Notes: a model not told the origin generated them from the letters alone. Shown: positions 1-8,116, numbered from the stretch's first letter. The stretch: 17,003 nucleotides of DNA from an uncultured Collinsella sp. (GCA_902479205.1 CABSNX010000014.1:1-17003), one strand, 5' to 3'. Made by a program: numbers and translations.

Positions 1-17
1 ATGTGTATAAGAGACAG
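1..17. other. Residual Nextera transposon mosaic-end adapter
   Basis: The first 17 bases, ATGTGTATAAGAGACAG, match the last 17 bases of the 19-base Tn5/Nextera mosaic end used in Illumina library preparation. The match starts exactly at the contig edge. This is library adapter left in the assembly, not organism DNA, and any ORF starting here (for example at position 3) is artefactual. Confidence 0.93.
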
Positions 18-81
18 GTACAGACACATGGAAAGCCTTCGGGTTTTGTAAGGGCGGGACCCACTGGGCCTCGTTCTAGTT

Positions 82-1233
82 TTACTGTTCGGTTAACGCT
101 GCAGATCGTTTTGGAAGGCTTACGAGCATGGTGGTTCCGTTCTCGGAACTTGCTTCGACCTCTACCGTGCCACCGTGAAGCGCCACAATCTCCCAAACGA
201 GCGCTAGTCCGAGTCCTGCGCCGCCGTATGCCCTGCTGCGGGATTTGTCTAGACGAAAGAACGGCTGGAAGATGCTCTCTCGGTACTGCTTGGGTATTCC
301 CGGGCCCTCATCTTTGACTCGTAGGAGCACGTGGCTGTCGCTGTCGCTGATGGAGACGTTGACAGTCGAGTCGGTGCGGCTGTAGCGGATAGCGTTTTCG
401 ACCAGGTTGAACACCAGCCGGTACAGCAGCGTGTCGCTCCCGATTACTAAAGCGTCTCCGGCGCAATCGAGGGTTACGCCCTTATCCTCGGCAAGTGGCG
501 CAAGGTCGGTGAGGACCTCTTCGGACAAGGGGCCAAGTTCCACATCGTCCTCGCAAGGAACGCTGCGGAGCTCGCTCATCTCGAGCAATACCTTGGCCAT
601 TCGAGACATGCGCTCGGTTTGTTCTTGTAGCAGGCCGAGCAGCTCGGCCGTTTCGGGTTGCAAACCGGGGTGCTCGGAGATGAATAGTTCAATCTGTGCT
701 TGCATAAGGGCGAGCGGGGTGCGCAGCTCGTGTGCGGCGTTGCCGGTAAACTGACGCTGTGCAGAGAACCCTTCGCCAAGACGGGCGATCATGTCGTTGA
801 AAGAGGCGCTGCATCGTTGTAGCTCGGTGGGCACATCTTCACTGAGTCTGATTTCGCTTAGGTTGTCAGGCTGCACACGCTCAACCTGGGCTGCAAAAGC
901 CCGTAGCGGTTTGAGCGCACGGCCGCTCACAAAGTATGCCAGCACGCCGCCAAGGAGCGTGACTCCAGCCGTGATGCACCAGGTTGTCGTGCCAAAAGAC
1001 TCCTGTGCGTCGTTTACGACGATCGTGACCTTGTCATCGGGGGTCGCTTTCGTTGGGTCGAACGCTTGGGGCGAATTTTCGCCAGTTGCGTTAAAGGCCG
1101 AGATGTCACTGCCGATGGCATCCATGTAGCGCATGCCCGTATAGCCGACCAGGCAGTTCGTCAGCACGCATGCCGCACACGTCAGCAGTGCCGTCATAAT
1201 CGTTATGCGCCATTGCAGCGAAAGCCTTTTCAT
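82..1233 (-). CDS. Sensor histidine kinase (HAMP, HisKA, HATPase_c)
   Basis: Membrane-bound sensor kinase of 383 residues that should autophosphorylate on histidine and pass the phosphate to the response regulator encoded just upstream. Visible parts in order: a transmembrane segment near residues 10-30, a short extracytoplasmic loop (about 31-82), a second transmembrane segment near 84-103, a HAMP-like linker, the H-box NAAHELRTPL with the phosphorylated His at 168, an N-box (LVFNLVENAIRYS, about 273-285), the G1 box DEGPGIP (308-314) and the G2 box GAGLGLAL (338-345). All catalytic boxes are intact. The start overlaps the regulator's stop as ATGA, and a GGAGG lies inside the regulator's last codons, so translation is probably coupled. 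The small sensor loop gives no ligand clue. The gene is complete despite lying close to the contig end. Confidence 0.95.
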   Translation of the reverse strand: MKRLSLQWRITIMTALLTCAACVLTNCLVGYTGMRYMDAIGSDISAFNATGENSPQAFDPTKATPDDKVTIVVNDAQESFGTTTWCITAGVTLLGGVLAYFVSGRALKPLRAFAAQVERVQPDNLSEIRLSEDVPTELQRCSASFNDMIARLGEGFSAQRQFTGNAAHELRTPLALMQAQIELFISEHPGLQPETAELLGLLQEQTERMSRMAKVLLEMSELRSVPCEDDVELGPLSEEVLTDLAPLAEDKGVTLDCAGDALVIGSDTLLYRLVFNLVENAIRYSRTDSTVNVSISDSDSHVLLRVKDEGPGIPKQYRESIFQPFFRLDKSRSRAYGGAGLGLALVWEIVALHGGTVEVEASSENGTTMLVSLPKRSAALTEQ

Positions 1234-1904
1234 TCGCTATCCTCCATAACGTAGCCCTCTCCAATCCGATTGCGAATCGGGTCGTATCCCAAAGCGCTGC
1301 GTAGCTTTTTGCGGAGTGACGAGATGTGAACGCGGGTTGCGTTGCTAAAGCTGTTCACGGTGCTATCCCAAACGTGCTCGATAAGCTCCTCTTGACTTAC
1401 CGGACGCCCCTGATTAAGCATCAGGTATTCCAAGATTCCCGTTTCCTTGCGTGTAAGAGATAAAGCCTCGCTGTCCACGGAAGCGATGCGCGCCTTGGTG
1501 TCAAAGCTGAGCTTTCCGCAGGTTAATACTATGTCGCTTTGTGCGAAGCGCCTGAGGGTAAGGCTGCGGATCCTCGCCGCAAGTTCGTCCAGATGAAACG
1601 GCTTGGTAAGGTAATCGTTGGCACCGGCATCGAGTCCGGCGACTTTATCGGATACTTCGCCACGCGCGGACAGAATCAGTACCTTGGTCTCGCAATCGGT
1701 TTTCCTAAGTTCCCTGAGCACGGTCATGCCGTCGATACGGGGAAGGTTGAGGTCGAGTACCACGAGGTCAAAGACTTCGACGCCCAGTAGGTCGAGCGCC
1801 TCCTGCCCGTCGTGGCAGCAGTCGACGCTGTACGCCAAGTTTCGCAAGCTGCGTGCGATTGCGTCGCACAGTGCTCGCTCGTCTTCGACGATCAAAATAC
1901 GCAT
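1230..1904 (-). CDS. OmpR/PhoB-family response regulator
   Basis: DNA-binding response regulator of 224 residues, partner of the adjacent kinase. The receiver domain has the acidic pair E7/D8, the phospho-acceptor D51 in VVLDLNLPRIDG, and K101 in LTKPF. The C-terminal winged helix (about 130-224) contains LSLTRKETGILEYL, then VHISSLRKKL and the final IGEGYVM hairpin. I chose the ATG at 1904 because AAGGAG lies 6 bases upstream; an in-frame ATG six codons earlier has no such site. The gene is transcribed away from the CXXC/Fe-S/TlpA operon with about 90 bp between them, so that operon is a reasonable target, but this is inferred from position only. Confidence 0.95.
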   Translation of the reverse strand: MRILIVEDERALCDAIARSLRNLAYSVDCCHDGQEALDLLGVEVFDLVVLDLNLPRIDGMTVLRELRKTDCETKVLILSARGEVSDKVAGLDAGANDYLTKPFHLDELAARIRSLTLRRFAQSDIVLTCGKLSFDTKARIASVDSEALSLTRKETGILEYLMLNQGRPVSQEELIEHVWDSTVNSFSNATRVHISSLRKKLRSALGYDPIRNRIGEGYVMEDSE

Positions 1905-1934
1905 AACAGTCTCCTTGCACATTCCAAATCGCGC

Positions 1935-1962
1935 TTAACACGGATTTTATAGTCGATATGGT
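1935..1962 (+). promoter_or_regulatory. Candidate promoter for the redox operon
   Basis: In the short divergent spacer, TTAACA (1935-1940) and TATGGT (1957-1962) are separated by 16 bases, resembling -35 and -10 boxes (5 of 6 and 4 of 6 matches to the sigma-70 consensus). They lie about 33 bases before the TTG start of the CXXC microprotein. The same spacer must also carry the regulator's promoter on the other strand. Motif match only. Confidence 0.3.
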
Positions 1963-1994
1963 CCAATGGTCGCGTAACGAAAGGAGTGGTTGAG

Positions 1995-2141
1995 TTGTTC
2001 AAAGCGGTAAAACCCATGGTACAGGTCGCTTTGTTGATCGTCGGAATTGCCATGGTGTGCTTTGGCGTTATGCGTGGCGAGGCGGATGCCGTGCTGGCCA
2101 AAGCGATTAGGCTGTGCTTGGAGTGTATCGGAATTGGATAA
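1995..2141 (+). CDS. CD1871A-family CXXC microprotein (48 aa)
   Basis: Small membrane protein with one hydrophobic helix (about residues 9-25, VQVALLIVGIAMVCFGVM), a short charged turn (RGEAD), and a C-terminal CLECIGIG that places a CxxC pair (C41, C44) next to the membrane. This layout, with the terminal C-x-E-C-I-G-x-G, matches what I know as the CD1871A family of CXXC microproteins, which typically sit beside NapH-like Fe-S proteins and TlpA-like thioredoxins, exactly as here. I chose the TTG at 1995 because AAAGGAG (1980-1986) lies 8 bases upstream; a GTG at 1986 would overlap that site. The stop overlaps the next gene's start by 8 bp. Its role is probably thiol-disulfide or metal-thiolate chemistry within the relay; the exact function is unknown. 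Confidence 0.82.
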   Translation: MFKAVKPMVQVALLIVGIAMVCFGVMRGEADAVLAKAIRLCLECIGIG

Positions 2142-3036
2142 AAGAGAAAACACCGCGTCGCATGTTTTGGCCCGATTTCGCGGATTCATTCAGGCGGCGG
2201 CGACGCTGGTCACCAACATTCACCTGCCAAACTTTGCCAAAGGCGGCATCTATCAGGGCGCGGGAAAAACAGTCTGCGTACCTGGACTTAATTGCTATTC
2301 GTGCCCCGCGGCATCGGGTGCGTGCCCCATCGGGTCGTTCCAGTCGGTGGTAGGTTCATCCAAGTTCAACTTTTCCTACTACGTTACCGGTACGCTCATT
2401 TTGCTCGGCGTGCTGCTGGGACGCTTTGTATGCGGCTTTCTGTGCCCGTTTGGCTGGCTGCAGGAACTGCTTCACAAGATTCCCGGCAAAAAGTTCTCCA
2501 CGAAAAAGCTTAAGCCGCTCACGTACATCAAGTACGTCGTGCTGCTGTTTGCCGTGGTGCTGCTGCCCGTCTTGGTGGTTAACGACGTGGGCATGGGCGA
2601 CCCGTTCTTTTGTAAGTACATCTGTCCGCAGGGCGTGCTCGAGGGCGCCATTCCGCTGGCCATTGCCAATGCCGGCATTCGATCTGCGTTGGGACATCTC
2701 TTTACTTGGAAACTAGCCGTTCTCATTGCCGTGGTAGTGCTGAGCGTTTTGTTCTATCGCCCCTTCTGCAAATGGATTTGCCCGCTCGGCGCATTCTATG
2801 CGCTCATGAATAGGGTGTCCTTGTTGGGGATTCAGGTTGACGCGTGCAAATGCGTCTCGTGCGGCAAGTGTTCAAGGGTTTGTCAGATGGACGTTGATGT
2901 GGTCCGCGCGCCCAATCATGCCGAATGTATCCGGTGCGGAAAGTGCATTGGGGCCTGTCCCGTCGATGCCATCAGCTATCGCTATGGCCTGGATGTGTCG
3001 GCGGAAAAGCTTCCCTTGACCGCTGATAAAAAGTAA
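2134..3036 (+). CDS. NapH-like membrane 4Fe-4S protein
   Basis: Polytopic membrane protein of 300 residues (from the TTG at 2134) that should move electrons between the cytosol and a membrane or periplasmic partner. Hydrophobic segments lie near 81-99, 134-150 and 192-208, with a weaker one near 15-30. NapH-type cysteine motifs occur at FVCGFLCPFGW, KYICPQG and KWICPLGAF, with an extra N-terminal CYSCP...ACP. The C-terminus holds two ferredoxin motifs: C240-C243-C246-C250 and C265-C268-C271-C275, the last followed by PVDAI. I chose the TTG overlapping the microprotein's stop because GGAG (2120-2123) lies 10 bases upstream and the reading frame further up is the microprotein's own coding sequence out of frame. 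No molybdoenzyme or nitrate reductase gene is nearby, so the partner is more likely TlpA than a Nap complex. Confidence 0.88.
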   Translation: MDKRENTASHVLARFRGFIQAAATLVTNIHLPNFAKGGIYQGAGKTVCVPGLNCYSCPAASGACPIGSFQSVVGSSKFNFSYYVTGTLILLGVLLGRFVCGFLCPFGWLQELLHKIPGKKFSTKKLKPLTYIKYVVLLFAVVLLPVLVVNDVGMGDPFFCKYICPQGVLEGAIPLAIANAGIRSALGHLFTWKLAVLIAVVVLSVLFYRPFCKWICPLGAFYALMNRVSLLGIQVDACKCVSCGKCSRVCQMDVDVVRAPNHAECIRCGKCIGACPVDAISYRYGLDVSAEKLPLTADKK

Positions 3037-3065
3037 ACAAGCTTCGACAAAACGGAGGAATGACT

Positions 3066-4037
3066 ATGAAGCTTTCTAAGATTGCGGCCCTGTTTATGGT
3101 GCCGGTATTGGCCTTGTGTCTTGTGGCATGTTCGGCGCCCGGTGGCAATGCGAGCGAATCTGCGAGCTCCGATCCTAAGATCGCAGAACTCACTGCGCGG
3201 AAGCCGGCCAATGCCGACGAGGCCGCCGAGCTGTATGCGAAGCTCATGCAGAAGGAGAACGAGATCTTTTCGAGTGATAACGCGCTGTGGGAAAAGGTAT
3301 TCAATGCGGCAAATAAAGACTCGGCAATGATTGAGGACGGCAGCAATTACGGCGATTTTCTGCTCAAGACCATCGACGGCGCCAAGGATGAGTTCACGGC
3401 GGATGAGCTTAAGACACTCAAGGCCGGTGCACAGCAGATCAAGGAGATCGAGGACAAGCTCGAGAGCCTGGAGAAGGAGTTCCCCGGCTGTGGAAGCACG
3501 CCGAGTGCAGGCGAGAGCGTCGACGCTTCGACCGCTGGCATGACGGCTGGTGCCAATGCTTCGAGCGAGGCGACGAAGTTCCCCAGCTTTACGGGCAAGG
3601 ACCTGGACGGAAACGACGTGAGCAGCGACGAGCTGTTCTCCAAGAACAAGGTCACCGTCATGAACTTCTGGTTCACTACTTGCAAGCCGTGCGTGGGCGA
3701 GTTGGGCGATCTTGAGAAACTGAATCAGGAGCTTGCCGAGAAGGGCGGCCAGGTCGTGGGCGTCAATTCCTTTACGCTCGATGGCAACAAGGGCGAGATT
3801 GCAGATGCCAAGGACGTGCTGAGCAAGAAGGGCGTGACATATAAGAACATCTGGTTCAAGTCGGATAGCGAGGCCGGTAAGTTTACGTCAAATTTGTTCT
3901 CGTTCCCGACAACGTATGTCATCGATCAGAATGGCAACATCGTAGGGGATCCAATCGTGGGGGCCATCAGCTCCACCGAGCAGCGCGCAGCACTCGACAA
4001 GCTTATCGACCAGGCGATTGCGAATAGCGAGCAGTAA
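3066..4037 (+). CDS. TlpA-like thioredoxin-fold lipoprotein
   Basis: Extracytoplasmic thiol-disulfide protein of 323 residues. The N-terminus is a lipoprotein signal peptide ending in LVAC, so C22 should be lipidated and the protein anchored outside the membrane. Residues about 35-140 form a charged, mostly helical domain with coiled-coil tendency; 145-170 is a Ser/Ala/Gly-rich linker. The C-terminal AhpC/TlpA domain (about 171-323) has the active site TTCKPC (C206, C209), with FWFTTC before it and a cis-proline loop in SFPTTYVID. I chose the ATG at 3066 because GGAGG (3054-3058) lies 7 bases upstream; the ATG at 3060 would be only 1 base away. It is third in the operon, 29 bp after the Fe-S protein, which is the likely electron donor; no CcdA or DsbD is encoded nearby. 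Confidence 0.92.
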   Translation: MKLSKIAALFMVPVLALCLVACSAPGGNASESASSDPKIAELTARKPANADEAAELYAKLMQKENEIFSSDNALWEKVFNAANKDSAMIEDGSNYGDFLLKTIDGAKDEFTADELKTLKAGAQQIKEIEDKLESLEKEFPGCGSTPSAGESVDASTAGMTAGANASSEATKFPSFTGKDLDGNDVSSDELFSKNKVTVMNFWFTTCKPCVGELGDLEKLNQELAEKGGQVVGVNSFTLDGNKGEIADAKDVLSKKGVTYKNIWFKSDSEAGKFTSNLFSFPTTYVIDQNGNIVGDPIVGAISSTEQRAALDKLIDQAIANSEQ

Positions 4038-4116
4038 AAAACACGTAAAGCATCGCGAGGATCGTGTGTCGCTGTGCGGAGTAGTCCGCTGCCTTTCAAG
4101 ATAAGCTCCACCATAT

Positions 4117-4144
4117 AGAGGCCCCACTTGGGGCCTCTTTTTTT
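4117..4144 (+). terminator. Rho-independent terminator of the redox operon
   Basis: A perfect 9 bp stem, AGAGGCCCC / GGGGCCTCT, with an ACTT loop is followed by an uninterrupted T run ending at 4144. It lies 80 bp after the TlpA stop and separates the operon from the downstream ABC exporter. Confidence 0.93.
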
Positions 4145-4290
4145 GGGCGCCGTCCCGTTCGTTTTTTGATGCGGTTCGTTACATTCCTCACTGGCGCCGG
4201 CAAAAAATGGGGATAGAGTAGGACAAACGCGTCGAATACGAACGGCGGGGGAGAGCGGGCAGGGTGCCTGCGCAGGAGAGGTTGCCGTCC

Positions 4291-7200
4291 ATGCTGGAGC
4301 TCAAAGGAATTTGCAAAAAGTACGTTACGCAGTCGTTTACGCAGGTGGCGCTCGACAACGTAAGCCTGTCTTTTCGCGATAACGAGTTCGTGGCCATTCT
4401 GGGCCCCTCGGGCTCGGGTAAAACTACGATGCTCAACGTTATTGGCGGACTCGACCACTTTGACTCGGGCGACTTGCTGATCGACGGTATTTCGACCAAG
4501 GACTTTCACGATCGCGATTGGGATGCCTACCGCAACAACCGCATCGGCTTTGTGTTCCAAAGCTATAACCTCATTCCGCATCAGACCATTTTGGAAAACG
4601 TGGAGCTGGCGCTCACGCTCACGGGTGTGGGGCATGCCGAGCGCCGCCAACGTGCGTGCGAGGCGTTGGAGAAAGTCGGCCTGGGCGAGCACGTTAACAA
4701 GCGCCCGAGCCAGCTTTCGGGTGGACAAATGCAACGCGTGGCGATTGCCCGCGCCCTGATCAACGATCCCGAGATTGTGCTGGCGGACGAGCCGACCGGC
4801 GCTTTGGATTCAACGACATCCGTACAGGTCATGGATCTGCTCAAGGACGTGGCGCGCGACCGCCTGGTCATCATGGTCACGCACAATCCCGAGCTGGCGT
4901 ACCAATATGCCACGCGCATCGTCAACCTGGCGGACGGCAAGATCACCGACGATTCCGATCCTTTCGATGTCGCTGACGCCACGCGCCGCGAGGCCAAGCC
5001 TACGCGCAAAACCTCGATGAGCTTTGTGACGGCGCTGGGGCTTTCTGCCCGAAACCTTATGACCAAAAAAGGCCGTACGGCCATGACGGCCTTTGCGGGG
5101 TCGATTGGCATTATCGGTATCGCGGCGATCTTGGCGCTCTCCAATGGCGTGAACAACTACATCAAAAAGGTCGAGGAGGATACGCTCTCGAGTTACCCGC
5201 TTACGATCTCCAAGCAGGACTACGACCTGTCGTCCATGATGGGCGGACAGGGGGCTGTGGATGATGAGGCGTCCAACGGCGAGGATTTATCCGACGACGG
5301 CACCGACGGCAAGGCTCCGGGAACCGATAAGATTCCCGTGGTCACGGCCGTAAAGGATATGTTTGCAAGTGTTAAGTCCAACGACATGACGAGCTTTAAG
5401 GCATGGCTCGATGCCGGTGGCGACGGCATCGACAAAGAGGTCAACGCTATTCAGTACGGCTATGGCGTAACGCCGGTTGTCTATCGCGCGGGCAAGGGAG
5501 ACGAGAAGCCCGTGCGTCTGGTGCCCAATGCCATGACCGAGGCCATGAGCGGCGGCGCGAGCTCGGCAGCAACGGTGAGCATGGAGTCCATGGGAACCTC
5601 GGTCTTCAACGAAATGATTGACGACCAGAGCCTGCTCGACAGCCAATACGACGTCGTGGCGGGGCATTGGCCTACGTCTGCTAACGAAGCCGTGATGGTG
5701 CTTTCGAGTCGCGGCACGGTGGGCGACTACACGCTCTACAGCATCGGTGCGTTGGATATCAATGAACTCAACGATCTGGTTAACAGCGCCATGACGGCTG
5801 ACGGTGGGGTCGAGACGCCCGAGACCGGCGCCGACTTTACCTACGACGATGCGCTGTCCACGACGTTTAAGGTGTTGTCGCCGGCCGATGCCTATCGCAA
5901 AAACGAAGAGACCGGCATGTGGACTGACATGTCTGGCGACGCCGATTTTATGACGGCCAAGGTTGCCAACGGTATTGACGTGCACATTGTGGGCGTGGTG
6001 CGACCCAACGAGACGGCCAACGCGAGCGCGTTGTCCCCGGGCATTGCCTACACGCATGCGCTGACTCGCCAGCTTATGGAGCGCGCCGCCGATTCGCAGA
6101 TTGTGCAGGAGCAGCTTGCCCACCCCGAGACGGATGTCTTTACGGGCAAAACCTTCGACGAACTGCAAGGCGAGGCCAAGCAAGGCGTTGATCTGGGCAG
6201 CATGTTCAGTGTGGACGAGGCAGCGCTTAAGAGCGCGTTCTCGTTTGATGCGTCTGCGCTCTTGGGTGCAGGCGGTGGTATGGACCTGTCGGGTCTTGAC
6301 TTGTCCGGGTTGGATATTGACCTTTCGGACGTTGGCAAGGATATCGACTTCAGTGACATCATGGCAAAAGCACCGGCCCCAGATTTCTCGGGTATCTTTG
6401 ACGGTCTGGAACTCACGCCCGAGCAAATGCAGCAGGTGGGAACGCTTGCCAACCAACTTTTTGAGGGCTTTTTGCGGTCTGATCAGTTTAGGGCGCTGTC
6501 ACCCGAAGATCTTAAAGACGCGTCAAAGCTCGCTGCCGCATTCTCGACATATCTTGAGAATGATGCCGCAGCCCAACAATGCCTGGCTCAGCTCAAGGCC
6601 CTCGGCGGCGATTCCCTGGCAGAGCGTCTCCAGCAGGCGATGACCGACTATGTGCAAAAGCAGCTGGCCCCGTATCTGCAGCAGGCTATGGACCAGGTGA
6701 TGAAGACAATCAGCGAGCAGATAGCGTCGACGGTATCGTCCCAGCTCAAGGCGGGCGCGGCAGGGCTCATGGACCAGATGGCGACGCAGATGTCTTCGAG
6801 TTTTGCCAACCTGGCGAGCGCTATGCGTGTGGATGCGAGCGCCTTTGCCAATGCCATTCACTTCAACATGGACGCCGAGGACCTGAGTTCGCTCATGATG
6901 AGCTATGCCAAGGCATCGAAGCTCACCTACGACAACAATCTGACCACGTTGGGCTATGCGGATGAGGCAGACCCCATCTCGGTTAAGATTTTCCCGCGCG
7001 ACTTTGAGGCCAAGGAGCGCGCACTCGACCATATCGATGCGTACAACAAGCAGGTCAAAGCCGCTGGCCATGATGAGCAGGCAATCTCATACACCGACTA
7101 CATGGGCATCATCATGGGTTCGGTGACCGACATCGTGAACACCATCAGCTTGGTGCTCATCGCATTCGTGAGTATCAGCCTGGTGGTGAGCTCCATCATG

Positions 7201-7545
7201 ATCGGCATCATCACCTACATCAGCGTGCTGGAACGCAAAAAGGAGATTGGCATCCTGCGTGCGATCGGCGCGTCGAAGCGCAACGTGGCTAACGTATTCA
7301 ATGCCGAGACCTTTATCGAGGGCCTCATCGCCGGCGTCTTTGCCATTGTCGTGGTAGTACTCGTGAGCTTCCCGGTCAATGCCTGGGCGCTTGCGGCCAA
7401 ACAGGTCCCCAACCTGATGAGCCTGCCCGTGCAGGATGCGCTGGTGCTCATTGCGATTTCGGTGTTGCTGACGGTTGTCGCTGGCCTGCTGCCGGCCCGC
7501 AGCGCATCCAGGAAGGATCCCGTGGAGGCCCTGCGCTCCGAATAA
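4291..7545 (+). CDS. MacB-like ABC exporter, fused ATPase and FtsX permease
   Basis: Single-chain ABC exporter half of 1084 residues. The N-terminal ATPase (1-225) has Walker A GPSGSGKT (38-45), Q-loop FVFQS (about 88-91), signature LSGGQ (142-146), Walker B IVLADEP (162-168) and the switch histidine H198, all intact. A first transmembrane helix (about 264-286) is followed by a very large extracytoplasmic region (about 290-945), then three helices (about 948-975, 1008-1033, 1048-1070) of an FtsX-like permease with a LERKKEIGILRAIGASKR loop between the first two. The outer region carries low-complexity DLSGLDLSGLD repeats (about 666-690) and long helical stretches. MacB normally has about 650 residues, so the outer domain is greatly enlarged. 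I chose the ATG at 4291 by family alignment with AGGAGAGG upstream; the GTG at 4264 would add nine residues. Substrate unknown: peptide, lipid or drug export, or envelope remodelling. Confidence 0.9.
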   Translation: MLELKGICKKYVTQSFTQVALDNVSLSFRDNEFVAILGPSGSGKTTMLNVIGGLDHFDSGDLLIDGISTKDFHDRDWDAYRNNRIGFVFQSYNLIPHQTILENVELALTLTGVGHAERRQRACEALEKVGLGEHVNKRPSQLSGGQMQRVAIARALINDPEIVLADEPTGALDSTTSVQVMDLLKDVARDRLVIMVTHNPELAYQYATRIVNLADGKITDDSDPFDVADATRREAKPTRKTSMSFVTALGLSARNLMTKKGRTAMTAFAGSIGIIGIAAILALSNGVNNYIKKVEEDTLSSYPLTISKQDYDLSSMMGGQGAVDDEASNGEDLSDDGTDGKAPGTDKIPVVTAVKDMFASVKSNDMTSFKAWLDAGGDGIDKEVNAIQYGYGVTPVVYRAGKGDEKPVRLVPNAMTEAMSGGASSAATVSMESMGTSVFNEMIDDQSLLDSQYDVVAGHWPTSANEAVMVLSSRGTVGDYTLYSIGALDINELNDLVNSAMTADGGVETPETGADFTYDDALSTTFKVLSPADAYRKNEETGMWTDMSGDADFMTAKVANGIDVHIVGVVRPNETANASALSPGIAYTHALTRQLMERAADSQIVQEQLAHPETDVFTGKTFDELQGEAKQGVDLGSMFSVDEAALKSAFSFDASALLGAGGGMDLSGLDLSGLDIDLSDVGKDIDFSDIMAKAPAPDFSGIFDGLELTPEQMQQVGTLANQLFEGFLRSDQFRALSPEDLKDASKLAAAFSTYLENDAAAQQCLAQLKALGGDSLAERLQQAMTDYVQKQLAPYLQQAMDQVMKTISEQIASTVSSQLKAGAAGLMDQMATQMSSSFANLASAMRVDASAFANAIHFNMDAEDLSSLMMSYAKASKLTYDNNLTTLGYADEADPISVKIFPRDFEAKERALDHIDAYNKQVKAAGHDEQAISYTDYMGIIMGSVTDIVNTISLVLIAFVSISLVVSSIMIGIITYISVLERKKEIGILRAIGASKRNVANVFNAETFIEGLIAGVFAIVVVVLVSFPVNAWALAAKQVPNLMSLPVQDALVLIAISVLLTVVAGLLPARSASRKDPVEALRSE

Positions 7546-7576
7546 TGTGACAAAGGGGCAGTCCCTTTGTCACATT
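7544..7576. repeat. Palindrome at the 3' end of the ABC gene
   Basis: A perfect 14 bp inverted repeat, AATGTGACAAAGGG / CCCTTTGTCACATT, encloses a 5-base loop GCAGT. It begins inside the ABC gene's TAA stop. It has no T run, so it is not a classic terminator. A decayed copy with the same loop lies at 11355-11386, also overlapping a stop codon, so this is a dispersed repeat family. Confidence 0.88.
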
Positions 7577-7598
7577 GAGCGGCTTGTGAATTCGAGGC

Positions 7599-7768
7599 CT
7601 AATACTTTTCCGAGAAGTGAACGAGTCAAAATGGACCCCCGAAGTATCGACACTTTTAAGATGCAATTTCCTGCGGTTTTGCCAGTCAAATCCTGCGGTT
7701 TTGACGTCTAAAAATGTCGATGCTTCGGGGGTCCAAATACAGCCGTTCACTTCTCGGAAAAGTATTAG
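7599..7768. repeat. Large palindromic element, copy 1
   Basis: Nested inverted repeat of 170 bp. The outer arms 7599-7623 and 7744-7768 are perfectly complementary over 25 bp. An internal loop of 9 bases per side is followed by an inner stem (about 7633-7655 with 7715-7734) centred on GGACCCCCGAAG, with one G-T wobble and one bulge. The apical region carries a tandem TCCTGCGGTTTTG (7669-7681 and 7691-7703, period 22). No transposase or credible ORF lies within it. A second copy with different outer-arm sequence lies at 8117-8292. Confidence 0.88.
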
Positions 7769-7845
7769 ACTTCGCTATATTGGCGGCGTTCGCGAGCGGC
7801 AACCAGAGTGCGGCCTCCTAGCTCTTCTTTGCAGAGAGCATAAGG

Positions 7846-8105
7846 CTAATCCGCGACGCTTTCGCACACGGGCTCCAAGGCATCTTGCGCGATGGCAAGC
7901 TGCTCGGCGGCGCCGCCCAGCTTGCGCGCGAGATTGTTATCGCCGTTCTTGAGCAAGCGGCCGGCAGCTTGCGTGGCGAGCACGCTGGCTGGAGTTCCCT
8001 TTGGCGAAACACAATGTCGTTGATCATTTGGAGTGGCAGGATCAGCAGACATGCTACGAATGCCATGATGAGCGCAATCGCTGCGATCTTGCCGTTCGTG
8101 AGCAT
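7846..8105 (-). pseudogene. Frameshifted remnant of a small membrane protein
   Basis: The minus strand from the ATG at 8105 has coding-like codons for a hydrophobic segment (TNGKIAAIALIMAFVACLL) as far as about 8030. Coding character then shifts to another frame, which reads ATQAAGRLLKNGDNNLARKL and continues as an amphipathic helix to a TAG at 7846-7848. Neither frame alone gives a convincing protein, and no good ribosome site precedes 8105. I read this as one gene broken by a frameshift or small deletion near 8000-8040. The family is not recognised. It lies exactly between the two large palindromes. Confidence 0.4.
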
Positions 8106-8116
8106 CAGTAAATCGA

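Noticed and set aside
5287..6456. Open frame of 389 codons on the minus strand within the ABC exporter
   Set aside because: Antisense shadow: rich in His, Arg and Gly with no motifs, while the plus strand carries a continuous exporter protein.
7544..7576. Rho-independent terminator for the ABC exporter
   Set aside because: The stem is perfect but no T run follows on either strand, and a related copy exists elsewhere, so it is better called a repeat.
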